In this document: piece after piece, positions 23,464 to 32,764 of the stretch
Layout: each line of letters begins with the position of its first letter
Numbering within the stretch: the first letter of the stretch is position 1
DNA from: Neocallimastix lanati (nom. inval.)
Lineage: Eukaryota > Neocallimastigomycota > Neocallimastigomycetes > Neocallimastigales > Neocallimastigaceae
Direction: 5' to 3'
Assembly (NCBI GenBank): GCA_016946835.1
Contig: JACVTC010000033.1
Coordinates: 1,140,001 to 1,185,000, forward strand
DNA: 45,000 bases
The notes under the pieces: generated by a model
Database searches by the model: none
Seen by the model: the letters and a program-made list of their open reading frames with translations, nothing else
What the model was told of the DNA's origin: nothing
Program-made: the position numbers and the translations under genes

Positions 23464-23709
23464 TATTAGAAAATAAGATTTATATCTTATTAAGTTAACT
23501 TTATTAATTATGAAGAGTTACATGTTTCTATATTGATTTTATATAGATTAAGGCTTATGTAAAATGGGAACAAATTACATGTATTTATATATCTTAAATG
23601 TGGCTTAACAATATTAGTAATAACATAATACATGAATATTCTAAGAACTATTACATTAGTAATGTATTATTAATTATTAGTAATTTAACTATATTCACAT
23701 ATTCTAACA
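23464..23709 (-). repeat. 5' LTR of element A
   Basis: 246 bp, with two differences from the partner LTR at 19528-19773. The promoter of the element is expected here but no TATA element stands out in such AT-rich DNA. Confidence 0.95.
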
Positions 23710-23714
23710 ACAAC

Positions 23715-23765
<51 letters not shown>
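23710..23765. repeat. AAC/AAT array between elements A and B
   Basis: ACAAC followed by 17 perfect AAT units (23715-23765). It separates the outer ends of two LTR elements in opposite orientation and looks like a piece of the same array as 19264-19527 and 25289-25332. Confidence 0.9.
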
Positions 23766-23962
23766 TGTTAGAATATGTGAAATGTATGAAAAATAAGCTT
23801 CAAATGTATTGAAACATATTGTAATATAAATAATGTATAAGCCACAATGTATTAAATTAATATAAAAGCATTTAATTTAGAATAATTAAGTGCTAGTAAC
23901 TCTTTATCATAAAATATATTAATAAAACATAATTATAAACCATAAATTCATAACTCTTAACA
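23766..23962 (+). repeat. 5' LTR of element B
   Basis: Shares only the first 16 bases (TGTTAGAATATGTGAA) with the LTR of element A. The last bases ACTCTTAACA can pair with TTAAGAGT of the adjoining primer-binding site. Confidence 0.93.
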
Positions 23963-23977
23963 GATTAAGAGTCTCAT
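23963..23977 (+). other. Primer-binding site of element B, same tRNA-Lys(CUU) complement
   Basis: GATTAAGAGTCTCAT, identical to the site of element A and directly next to the LTR. Downstream at 23984-24015 are two overlapping hairpins: AAGATTC/GAATCTT and CAAAAG/CTTTTG. Confidence 0.75.
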
Positions 23978-25083
23978 CTGACTCTTAAAAAGATTCATAG
24001 CAAAAGAATCTTTTGCCGAAAACAATATTATGTCAAAAAAAAAAAAAAAAAAGAATAATTGTATTTTAAATTATGATAAAGGTTGCTCATTATATCAATT
24101 TTTAAGATGACTAATAATACTGATAACTGATCAAAATGATCAAAACAGAAAAATTGAAGAAACGCGTAAAATATAAAACTGTTGATAAAAGAAGTTATTT
24201 CAGGATAAGTAAAACTCAAAAAATATAAAAATAATTATTTAAAAAGAAAAAACACGTATAAACGTATATAAAAGAAAATTATATATCTTCATACTAGAGA
24301 CTCTTAATTGAAATTATAATTTGATATTTTAACAAATAAGCTTTTGGCTATTAGTAATATAATATCTATACATGAAGGAATCTACTATGTGATGGACTAT
24401 TTCCGCCCCATGAATATATAAAACATATTATTTAAAGTATAGTTATTTTAACTCGTATTTATAAATATCAAACGCATATATATAAATATAAACTACAATA
24501 ATGGAGGAGTCTATATGTCAGAGACCTCATATAAAATAATTAATATATAATATCCCAAATATTCAAGGGAAATATAATAGAATGGTAATTCCTAGGGTAC
24601 ATTCTAAAAATAATAATATTATTAAACTTAGCGTGAAATAGGTTAAAATAGAAAAAAAAAATTTATTTAATATAATCATAATACAAACCTTCGTGATGAA
24701 AGTTATATAAAAATGGATGATGTTTATCCATCTATTAACTATACTTATTTATTACAGAGTATTTAAAACTATTAAAATTTTATAATTAATATTTTAATAA
24801 TGAGAAAATTCAAATATATAAAATCCTTTTTAGAAATTTGGATTTTAGGGGGAAAGTAGGCAAAATAAAATACAAATTATAAAATATAAAAGAAAATAAA
24901 AATATTAAAGAAAAGTCACTTAACTGATTCTTTGAGCTAATTATTTGAAAATAATATTTATTTTGAAATGAATAAAATAGCCTAATAGCGAAAATTTACA
25001 AAAATTAACCTTTAAGAAAGAATTAACTGAAATATACATATTCACCAGTAAACCAATTTATTCATTATAGAATAACTAGGTTT
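23978..25083 (+). other. Non-coding interior of element B
   Basis: No open frame. Contains short hairpins such as ATGGAT/ATCCAT at about 24714-24733, and the loop GCGTGAAA at 24631-24638 with stem AACTTA/TAGGTT. Parts align with 19784-21500 of element A in reverse orientation. Confidence 0.7.
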
Positions 25084-25092
25084 AAGGGGGAA
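25084..25092 (+). other. Polypurine tract of element B
   Basis: AAGGGGGAA directly before the 3' LTR, at the matching place to 19774-19783 of element A. Confidence 0.85.
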
Positions 25093-25287
25093 TGTTAGAA
25101 TATGTGAAATGTATGAAAAATAAGCTTCAAATGTATTGAAACATATTGTAATATAAATAATGTATAAGCAACAATGTATTAATATAAAAGCATTTAATTT
25201 AGAATAATTAAGTGCTAGTAACTCTTTATCAAAAAATATATTAATAAAATTGACATAATTATAAACCATAAATTCATAACTCTTAAC

Positions 25288-25288
<1 letters not shown>
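25093..25288 (+). repeat. 3' LTR of element B
   Basis: 196 bp, the same as 23766-23962 apart from small indels and a few substitutions. Followed directly by AAT repeats. Confidence 0.93.

Positions 25289-25332
<44 letters not shown>
25289..25332 (+). repeat. (AAT)n array, right flank of element B
   Basis: About 14 units. It leads directly into an open frame at 25333-25428 when AAT is read as Asn. Confidence 0.93.
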
Positions 25333-25334
<2 letters not shown>

Positions 25335-25428
25335 AAATTTAGAATATAACTTTGATAACGATAAATGTTATGAAATATCATTTACTGTTAAAGAATATAT
25401 TTTAAAAATGAAGATGCCATGGTTATGA
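25333..25428 (+). pseudogene. Short C-terminal coding sliver after the Asn tract
   Basis: In the AAT (Asn) frame the tract continues as ENLEYNFDNDKCYEISFTVK and EYILKMKMPWL, then a stop. It could be the 3' end of a gene whose poly-Asn tract was the insertion target, but the left array (19264) is preceded by an in-frame stop, so no continuous gene can be shown. Confidence 0.25.
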
Positions 25429-25930
25429 TAATCAATAATAAAGAATACACTTTTGGAATTAATAATTAAAACTAATATTTAATATTTACAAATATAATTT
25501 TCATTATAATTGAAAAATTATTAAAATTATACTTTCAAACATCATAACTATTATGATTATAAATTATATTTTCTATTAGGTATCATGTTATTAAAAAATT
25601 CTGAAAAAAAAAAAATAAATTATTTGTTACATATTTTATATTTTCCTTTAATATAGGTTATTTTTAGAATATTAACTTTAATAAACGTAATTAATTAATT
25701 TTATAAAAAAAATTTTCCTCAATTTCCTCAATGCTATTGATATATTGAATAATTTATACTATATGCTTAAATTATATTCATGATATTAAAATGTTAATCT
25801 TTTTTTTTTTTTTTTTTTACTTTATTTTATTGGGTTTTTGTTCTTGTTCTTGTTTTATGTAAATGCTTATTTAATTGCAAACAGTATTTTATAAATGTTT
25901 CATTTTTAAATATTTTCAGAAATTTAATTT
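25429..25930. other. AT-rich spacer, nothing seen
   Basis: No coding frame. A T-run lies at 25800-25818. Confidence 0.5.
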
Positions 25931-26435
25931 TAATTCAATAATTAAAACATATTAAATATAATTTTCACTATAATATGTTACTATTTAAAAAAAAAAAAAA
26001 GTTTTCATTAGTTTGAATCATATAAAAATTTAATTTTCCAAAATATTTAAAAATGAATCAATTAAAAATTTTATTAACAATTAAGTATGAAAAAAATTAA
26101 TAATTCTATAAAGATATAGTTATTGTTTCATACAAAATAAAATTGATATATCATAATACATGAATAAAGTAAAATTTATTCTATATGTATTTAAATAATT
26201 TAATACTTTTATTTAATAATGATTTATAATAAATATGTTATAATTTTTTATATTAAAAATCAATTTTATATAAATTAAAAATAAAGTTTAATTTATGCAT
26301 AATTATTTATTATTGCATATTATTAATTTTAAAATAAATTTAACTATAAAAATAGAGAAAATTCATGAAAATTTTTATTTCATCATAAAAAAAAAAAAAA
26401 AATTAAATGTATTAAATCAAAATATTGAATTTACA

Positions 26436-26545
26436 GTAAGTTAAATAATATAGATTATAATTTTTTTTTAAAAAAATTTTATTGAATTGAATTGTAGAAC
26501 TAATTTAATAATATTATAATACTGATTTATTATGAATTTTTACAG
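26436..26545 (+). other. Probable 5' UTR intron of gene copy 1
   Basis: Donor GTAAGTTAAA after TTTACA, acceptor TTTTTACAG, 110 bp, ending 39 bases before the ATG at 26585. The same arrangement is kept in copy 2 (30304-30431), where intron length differs but both splice sites are conserved. Confidence 0.6.
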
Positions 26546-26584
26546 ATTCGGGTTTATTAAAATTTTGAATCTAGAAATCAAAAA

Positions 26585-28213
26585 ATGAACAATCCCAAAC
26601 CTGCTGAGGAGTATGAGAAAAGAAAGAGAATCAATAAAGATAATACTAAAATACTTGAGGCTTTAATGAAAAATTATATTGAAGGTAATAATTACCAAAG
26701 AATGGATTATCGCGAAAGTAATAAAGATAATCCAAACTACTTAATTAATAGTGGTATGGTAAATGCAAATGAAAACAGCTATTCTTGTCCATTCAATTCA
26801 GTTTATAATAGTTTATCAAATGGATCGATGTTACCTTATTTTAGATTTAATCAAAATCAAGTTAGTTTAATTCCTAATGATTATTCAAATTGTATATACA
26901 ATTTAATTTTAAATGATGAATTAAATCCATCATTAAGTTATAGTGATATGGTAAATGCTTATGAAAACAGCTATTCTGGTCAATTTAATTCAGCTTATAA
27001 TAGTTTATCAAATGGATCGATGTTACCTTATTTTAGATTTAATCAAAATCAAGATAGTTTTATTTTTAATTGTTATTTAAATAGTATTGGAAACAACTAC
27101 CTTAGTCAAGAATATTCAAATTATGATAGTTTTTTAAATGGATCGATGATAACTAATTATGGATGCTATCAAAATCAAAGTAATTTAATTATTAATAATT
27201 GTTCAAATAGTATAAACAATTTAAATAAAGAATCAAATTCATCATTAAAAAATTGTGATAATATTAATTCCAATATTGTAAGCATCAATAAAAATGAGAC
27301 TTATGAAGACTTGAGTAGTACTGGTTGTATTGCCGAATGTAATATTGATTTTATATTGTTAGTTCTTGGTAAAGGAAGATTAATAGAACCTATAAAGATA
27401 GATATGGAAAAGGAAGTTACATACGATTATAAGAAAAAATCTTTTAAAGGAAAAAAGAAAGAGGAAATTACAAATCATAATTGTAAAGAAGGAAAAGTGA
27501 AGTTAATATTAAAATTTAAAAGTATTAATCGTGTTTTCCCAAATTTGTCTTTATTAGTTGTAGAACAAACTAATACGAATATTAGAAAAGCTAAAAAGGG
27601 ATTTAAAAAAAATGAAGAACCAATTAAAGTTTGTATAGAAAATAAAGAAAAGGTTGAAATTATTTTGAAAACAAATCAAGGAGAAAATAAATATGTAACA
27701 AAATTATCTTTTATGGAGGGCGAAAATGCGAAATTAATAATAAATAATTTGAAAACAAAGACTACGAAAGCCTTTTGGGAAAGTTGTAAAAAAAACAATG
27801 TATTAAAATTAAAAGAAAATGGAATAAATTGCTATAAAAACCAAATGAAGTTAATATTAATAGATAAACTTAAGATGGAAGGAGGAATGAATAATTTACA
27901 AGAAATTATTAACATAATTTTAGATTCTTACGAATTTAAAAAATTGAAAAACTTAGAAAAATCTATAAAAGAAAAATTTAAAAAACTTGAAAAGAACGAA
28001 GAATTTAAAAAGCTTGAGAAGAACGAAAAAGAATTGATTAAAGAATTTCAGGAAAAAAGACCTTCAAAAGAAAAAAGAGAAAGTGTTAAAAAAATTAAAA
28101 GCATCTTTAATTTTTTTTTAGAAGTAATAAACTCGAATTGTATATATCATGTTTTGAACTTATATATAAATGTATTATTGATAAAATTATTAATACAGAT
28201 TGTAGTATTATAG
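26585..28213 (+). CDS. Unknown tandem-duplicated protein, copy 1 (C-terminus frameshifted)
   Basis: 542 codons from ATG 26585 to the stop at 28211-28213. Compared with copy 2, one T is missing in the T9 run at 28111-28119. Without that shift the frame would continue to 28431 (about 615 residues). Residues 1-50 are charged. Residues about 58-205 are Asn/Tyr/Ser-rich, with two copies of a roughly 60-residue unit (MVNAxENSYS...NGSML...FNQNQ). From about 250 there is a Cys-containing, then Lys/Glu-rich domain (ECNIDFILLVLGKGRLIEPI, LILKFKSINRVFPNLSLLVV, ending in helical KKLEKNEEFKKLEKNEKELI). No signal peptide or membrane segment is convincing, and I recognise no family. The shift sits in a homopolymer, so a sequencing error is possible. 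Confidence 0.75.
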   Translation: MNNPKPAEEYEKRKRINKDNTKILEALMKNYIEGNNYQRMDYRESNKDNPNYLINSGMVNANENSYSCPFNSVYNSLSNGSMLPYFRFNQNQVSLIPNDYSNCIYNLILNDELNPSLSYSDMVNAYENSYSGQFNSAYNSLSNGSMLPYFRFNQNQDSFIFNCYLNSIGNNYLSQEYSNYDSFLNGSMITNYGCYQNQSNLIINNCSNSINNLNKESNSSLKNCDNINSNIVSINKNETYEDLSSTGCIAECNIDFILLVLGKGRLIEPIKIDMEKEVTYDYKKKSFKGKKKEEITNHNCKEGKVKLILKFKSINRVFPNLSLLVVEQTNTNIRKAKKGFKKNEEPIKVCIENKEKVEIILKTNQGENKYVTKLSFMEGENAKLIINNLKTKTTKAFWESCKKNNVLKLKENGINCYKNQMKLILIDKLKMEGGMNNLQEIINIILDSYEFKKLKNLEKSIKEKFKKLEKNEEFKKLEKNEKELIKEFQEKRPSKEKRESVKKIKSIFNFFLEVINSNCIYHVLNLYINVLLIKLLIQIVVL

Positions 28214-28431
28214 GATACTTTGATCAAAACATATTAAATTTTATAAAAAATTTTAATACTGGATTTTGTAATTATAATATTGTCATAATTGTTAAAAGTA
28301 TAAAAAGAAGACTGGACCTTGAAGAAAATGAAGTAGAAGATCGTAGAAAGCAACAAAAGAAGAATAACGCTAATAAGATTGTACACGACAAACCAATAAA
28401 TAATTCAGATTCTGGAAAATTTATTAGTTAA
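28138..28431 (+). pseudogene. Shifted C-terminal part of copy 1
   Basis: In the +1 frame relative to the CDS at 26585 the homologous C-terminus continues (SCFELIYKCIIDKI, YFDQNILNFIKNFN, NNSDSGKFIS) to the stop at 28431. It aligns with residues at the end of copy 2, so it was part of the ancestral gene. Confidence 0.75.
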
Positions 28432-28489
28432 CTTGCATAAAGATACATTAAACTTTTTATATCAAATGCATTAATTAATATTTACCTTA

Positions 28490-28523
<34 letters not shown>

Positions 28524-28582
28524 TAATAAGAATTGTAAACTCAACCAAAATTGATTTAATACTTATAAAACAAAATTTTTTT

Positions 28583-28710
28583 AATGCTTTTTAAAAGCAT
28601 TGTAGAAACAAAGATAGTTTCAAAAACATATATATTTTGTTAAATGTTTTATAAAAACATTTTAGAAACAAAGATTGTTTCAAACTGTTATTCGATTACA
28701 GGTTAATCGA
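28583..28710 (+). repeat. Stem-loop series in the 3' region of copy 1
   Basis: Five hairpins about 150 bp after the ancestral stop: 28583-28601 (AATGCTTTTTAAAAGCATT), 28605-28621 (GAAAC/GTTTC), 28642-28662 (AAATGTTTT/AAAACATTT), 28665-28681 (GAAAC/GTTTC) and 28692-28710 (TCGATTA/TAATCGA). Hairpins 1+2 and 3+4 form a tandem repeat in which one C-G pair has become T-A on both sides. Conserved at 32636-32764. Confidence 0.7.
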
Positions 28711-29246
28711 AAGTTTAAGCTGTTAAATCGAAAATTTATGGGATATTAATTTGATATAAACTTGTATTGTTTATATCATGCAATCTTTTGTTATTTATAT
28801 TATTTTGTGGCATTTCAAAACGATTAAACTTTGTTTTCTTGTATTATTAAGTTATCTCAATAATGCTTTGTGATATATGTTCAATATATGATATATACGT
28901 CCGAGTCAAGTTAAAGTTAGGGAAAGGGTTAGGGAAGGAAATTATAAAAATAGAAATGAAATTGATTTAAATAGAAATAGAAATTAGTTAATTAAAAGAG
29001 AAAAAAAATAATACATGTATTTATGTATATATATTAATAAATAAAGTAGTTTAATTAACTAAAATATTTATTTTATTAATTTATGTCATAAGTGTTGAAA
29101 TTACTTTTTTTCAGTGTCTGTGATTTATTTATGAATTGTTATTTTAATAGAGAAAAAAAAAAAATTAATGATAATAATTAATTTGGTTTTTAAATCTTTT
29201 ACTTAAATAATTACTTTTTATTTGTAGTCGTATATGTACATGTACA
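28711..29246. other. 3' flank of unit 1, no gene
   Basis: Alignable with 32765-33305. Contains TTAGGGAAAGGGTTAGGG at 28917-28934, which in unit 2 reads differently, so it is not telomeric. Confidence 0.5.
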
Positions 29247-29462
29247 TTAATTCAATAAATTAAAACATATTAAATATAATTTTCAATATAATATGTTACT
29301 ATTTAAAAAAAAAAAAAAGCTTTCATTAGTTTGGACCATACAAAAATTTAATTTTCCAAAATATTGATTCAATTAAAAATTTTTGTTAACAATTAAATTA
29401 AGCAATTAATGATTCAATTAAAAATTTTTATTAACAATTAAGTAAGCAATTACGAAAATAAA

Positions 29463-29501
<39 letters not shown>

Positions 29502-30303
29502 TTCTATAAAGATATAGTTATTGTTCCATACAAAATAAAAATTGATATATATCAAATATATCATATATCATAATACATGAATAAAGTAAAATTTATTCTA
29601 TATATAAATAAAAACAAAAAAATTTTTTTGTAAAATGATTAATACATTTAACATATGTCAGGAATGTTAATATATATATTTTTATTAATAAAAAAGAAAA
29701 CCAATAATTGATATGGAATATGAATTTATATTGAATATATAACTATAGTAATTTTATATTTTAAATATATATATGTATTTAATTAATGTTTTTTTTTAAT
29801 TTCAAAATTTAAATATATATATGTATTTAAATAATATTTTTATAATGTAATATTTTTATTTAATAATGATTTATAATATATTATATTATATTTCAATGAA
29901 TTATAATATCTAAATGTACATATAAATGGACATTGGGGATAATTTTAAATCATAACCAAATTAAATAAATCTTTATTTATTATAAATATTTTAATTGAAA
30001 TATAGTAAAATTATTTAATTTAAAGTTATAACCTAAAACTAATATATTAAAAAAAAATTAAATATTATATATTATAATTTTTTAATAGTAAAAATCAATT
30101 TTAAATAAATAAGAATAAAATTTAATTTATGCACAATTATTTATTATTGTAGTTATGTAGTTATAAATGAACAAATTTATTGTTCGTTTTAAAATAATTT
30201 TGAAGTATAAAATAGAGAAAAATCATGAAAATTTTTATTTCTTCAAAAAAAAAAAAAAAGAAAAAAAAAATTTAATATATTAAATCAAAACATAGAGTTT
30301 ACA

Positions 30304-30431
30304 GTAAGTAAAATAATAAAGATTATAATTAATATATAATTTTAATTTTTTTTTTTTTAAAAAAATATTGAATTGAATTTTAGAACTAATTTAATAATAT
30401 TATAAAACTAATTTATTATGAATTTTTACAG
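30304..30431 (+). other. Probable 5' UTR intron of gene copy 2
   Basis: GTAAGTAAAA donor, TTTTTACAG acceptor, 128 bp. Counterpart of 26436-26545. Confidence 0.6.
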
Positions 30432-30470
30432 ATCCGGGTTTATTAAAATTTTGAATCTAGAAATCAAAAA

Positions 30471-32498
30471 ATGAGCAATCCCAAACTTGCTGAAGAGTAT
30501 GAGAAAAGAAAGAGAATCAATAAAGATAATACTAAAAAACCAGAGGCTTTAATGAAAAATTATATTGAAGGTCGCAATTACCAAAGAATGGATTATCGTG
30601 AAAGTAATAAAGATAATCCAAACTACTTAATTTATAGTGGTATGGTAAATGCAAGTGAAAACAGCTATCCTTGTCCAATCAATTCAGCTTATAATAGTTA
30701 TAGATCGATGATAATTAATTATGGTTACAACCAAAATCAAGATAGTTTTATTCCTAATTATTATTTAAATAGTATTGGAAACAACTACCGTAGTCAAGAA
30801 TATTCAAATTATGATAATTTTTTAAATGGATCGATGATAACTAATTATGGATGCTATCAAAATCAAGATAGATATAATCTTAATTATTATTTAAATAGTA
30901 TTGGAATCAATTATCCCAGTCCAGAAAATTCAGATTATAACAGATTTTTAAATGGATCGATGATAACTAATTATGGATGCTATCAAAATCAAGATAGATA
31001 TAATTTTAATTATGATTTAAATAGTATTGGAAACAACTATCCTAGTCCAAAAAATTCAGATTATAATAGATCTTTAAATGGATCGATGATAACTAATTAT
31101 GGATGCTATCAAAATCAAGATAGATATATTCTTAATTATGATTTAAATAATATTGGAAACAACTATCCTAGTCAAAAAAATTCAGATTATAATAGATCTT
31201 TAAATGGATCGATGATAACTAATTATGGATGCTATCAAAATCAAAGTAATTTAATTCATAATGATTGTTCAAATAGTATAAACAATATAAATAAAGAATC
31301 AAATTCATCATTAAAAATTTGTGATAATATTAATTCCAATATTGTAAACATTGATAAAAATGTGACTTATGAAGACTCGAGTAGTACTGATTGTATTGCC
31401 GAATGTAATATTGATTTTGTATTGTTAGTTCTTGGTAAAAGAAGATTAATAGAACCTATAAAGATAGATATGGAAAAGGAAGTTACATACGATTATAAGA
31501 AAAAACCTTCTAAAGGAAAAAAGAAATAGGAAATTACAAACAATAATTGTAAAGAAGGAAAAGTAAAGTTAATATTAAAATTTAAAAGTATTAATCGTGT
31601 TTTCCCAAATTTGTCTTTATTAGTTGTAGAACAAACTAATACGAATATTAGAAAAGCTAAAAAGGGATTTAAAAAAAATGAAGAACCAATTAAAGTTTGT
31701 ATAGAAAATAAAGAAAAGGTTGAAATTATTTTGAAAACAAATCAAGGAGAAAATAAATATGTAACAAAATTATCTTTTATGGAGGGCGAAAATGCGAAAT
31801 TAATAATAAATAATTTGAAAACAAAGACTACGAAAGCCTTTTGGGAAAGTTGTAAAAAAAACAATGTATTAAAATTAAAAGAAAATGGAATAAATTGCTA
31901 TAAAAACCAAATGAAGTTAATATTAATAGATAAACTTAAGATGGAAGGAGGAATGAATAATTTACAAGAAATAATTAACATAATTTTAGATTCTTACGAA
32001 TTTAAAAAATTGAAAAACTTAGAAAAATCTATAAAAGAAAAATTTAAAAAACTTGAAAAGAACGAAGAATTTAAAAAGCTTGAGAAGAACGAAAAAGAAT
32101 TGATTAAAGAATTTCAGGAAAAAAGACCTTCAAAAGAAAAAAGAGAAAGTGTTAAAAATATTAAAAGCATCTTTAGTTTTATCTTTAGAAGTAATAAACT
32201 CGGATTCTGTATGTCATGTTTTGAACTTATATATAAATGTATTATTGATAAAATTAATAATACAGATTATAGTCATGGAGAAAGTATTATAGGATACTTT
32301 GATCAAAATATATTAAATTTTATAAAAAATTTTAATATTGGATATTATAATTATAATAATGTCATAATAGTTGAAAATCCAAAAAGAAGATGCCATGAAG
32401 AAAATGAGGTTGAAAATCGTAGAAAACAACCAAAAAAGAATAATATTGCACACAACAAACCAATAAATAATTCCGATTCTGGAAATCATATTAGTTAA
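30471..32498 (+). pseudogene. Unknown tandem-duplicated protein, copy 2 (internal stop)
   Basis: One reading frame from ATG 30471 to the stop at 32498 (675 codons), interrupted by a single TAG at 31527-31529 where copy 1 has GAG. The upstream part (352 codons) has a charged N-terminus and four 42-residue repeats. The downstream part matches copy 1's conserved C-terminal domain almost without change and continues through the segment that is shifted in copy 1. If the stop is real, only the repeat region would be made unless it is read through. Function unknown. Confidence 0.75.
30741..31244 (+). repeat. Four 126-bp in-frame repeats (42 residues each)
   Basis: The block NGSMITNYGCYQNQ recurs at residues 119, 161, 203 and 245 of copy 2, a period of exactly 42 residues. 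Copy 1 has this block once and has instead doubled a different unit of about 60 residues. Confidence 0.9.
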
Positions 32499-32635
32499 CT
32501 TGCATAAAGATATTTAACATTTTATATCAAATGTGTTAATTAATACTTACAAAAACAAAACTCACTTTTTAATAAACGCGAATTGTAAACTCAACCAAAA
32601 ATGATTTAATACTTAACAAACAAAAATTTTTTTTA

Positions 32636-32764
32636 AATGCTTTTTAAAAGCATTCTAGAAACAAAGATAGTTTCAAAAACAAATATATATTTTTTTAAAT
32701 GTTTTATAAAAACATTTTAGAAACAAAGATTGTTTCAAACTGTAATTCGATTACAGATTAATCG
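32636..32764 (+). repeat. Stem-loop series in the 3' region of copy 2
   Basis: Same five hairpins as in copy 1 at 32636-32654, 32658-32674, 32697-32717, 32720-32736 and 32747-32764. Loop bases differ (CAGAT for CAGGT in the last) while stems are kept. Confidence 0.7.

Larger units (their letters stand above)
19528..23709 (-). mobile_element. LTR retrotransposon A (probably Ty1/copia-related, non-autonomous)
   Basis: A 4182-bp element read right to left. LTRs of 246 bp at 23464-23709 (5') and 19528-19773 (3') differ at two positions. The LTR starts TGTTAGAATATGTG and ends CTAATA. The primer-binding site abuts the 5' LTR at 23463-23449. A polypurine tract AAGAGGGAA abuts the 3' LTR at 19782-19774. 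No open frame over about 70 codons is left, and no protease, integrase or RT motif was seen. The inside holds a broken lectin/glycosyltransferase-like segment (about 21858-22900) and a non-coding, hairpin-rich region (19784-21540). Young LTRs plus degenerate coding sequence imply movement in trans. Assignment to copia rests on the shared primer-binding site with the relic at 34239. Confidence 0.85.
23766..25288 (+). mobile_element. LTR retrotransposon B (short, non-autonomous)
   Basis: 1523 bp, LTRs 23766-23962 (197 bp) and 25093-25288 (196 bp), starting TGTTAGAATATGTG and ending CTTAACA. Besides a few substitutions the LTRs differ by indels of about 5 and 4 bp. The primer-binding site at 23963-23977 abuts the 5' LTR, and the polypurine tract AAGGGGGAA abuts the 3' LTR. 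The 1.1-kb inside has no coding frame. Its last part matches element A's 3' region read on the other strand (for example GTAAACCAATTTATTCATTA at 25048-25067, and the CCTAATAG(C/T)GAAAATT region). A 5-bp ATAAT flanks both ends but lies within the AAT array and is uninformative. This is a TRIM-like derivative of the A family. Confidence 0.88.
25931..29250 (+). repeat. Tandem duplication, unit 1
   Basis: From the shared start (AATTCAATAATTAAAACATA) through a 5' UTR intron, the gene at 26585 and a structured 3' flank, to the start of unit 2. Unit 2 has the same order and is clearly alignable over its length. Confidence 0.85.

Noticed and set aside
28917-28934. TTAGGG words, telomere-like
   Set aside because: Only two units, and the duplicate copy reads TTAAGG and CTAAGG at the same place; not a telomere tract.
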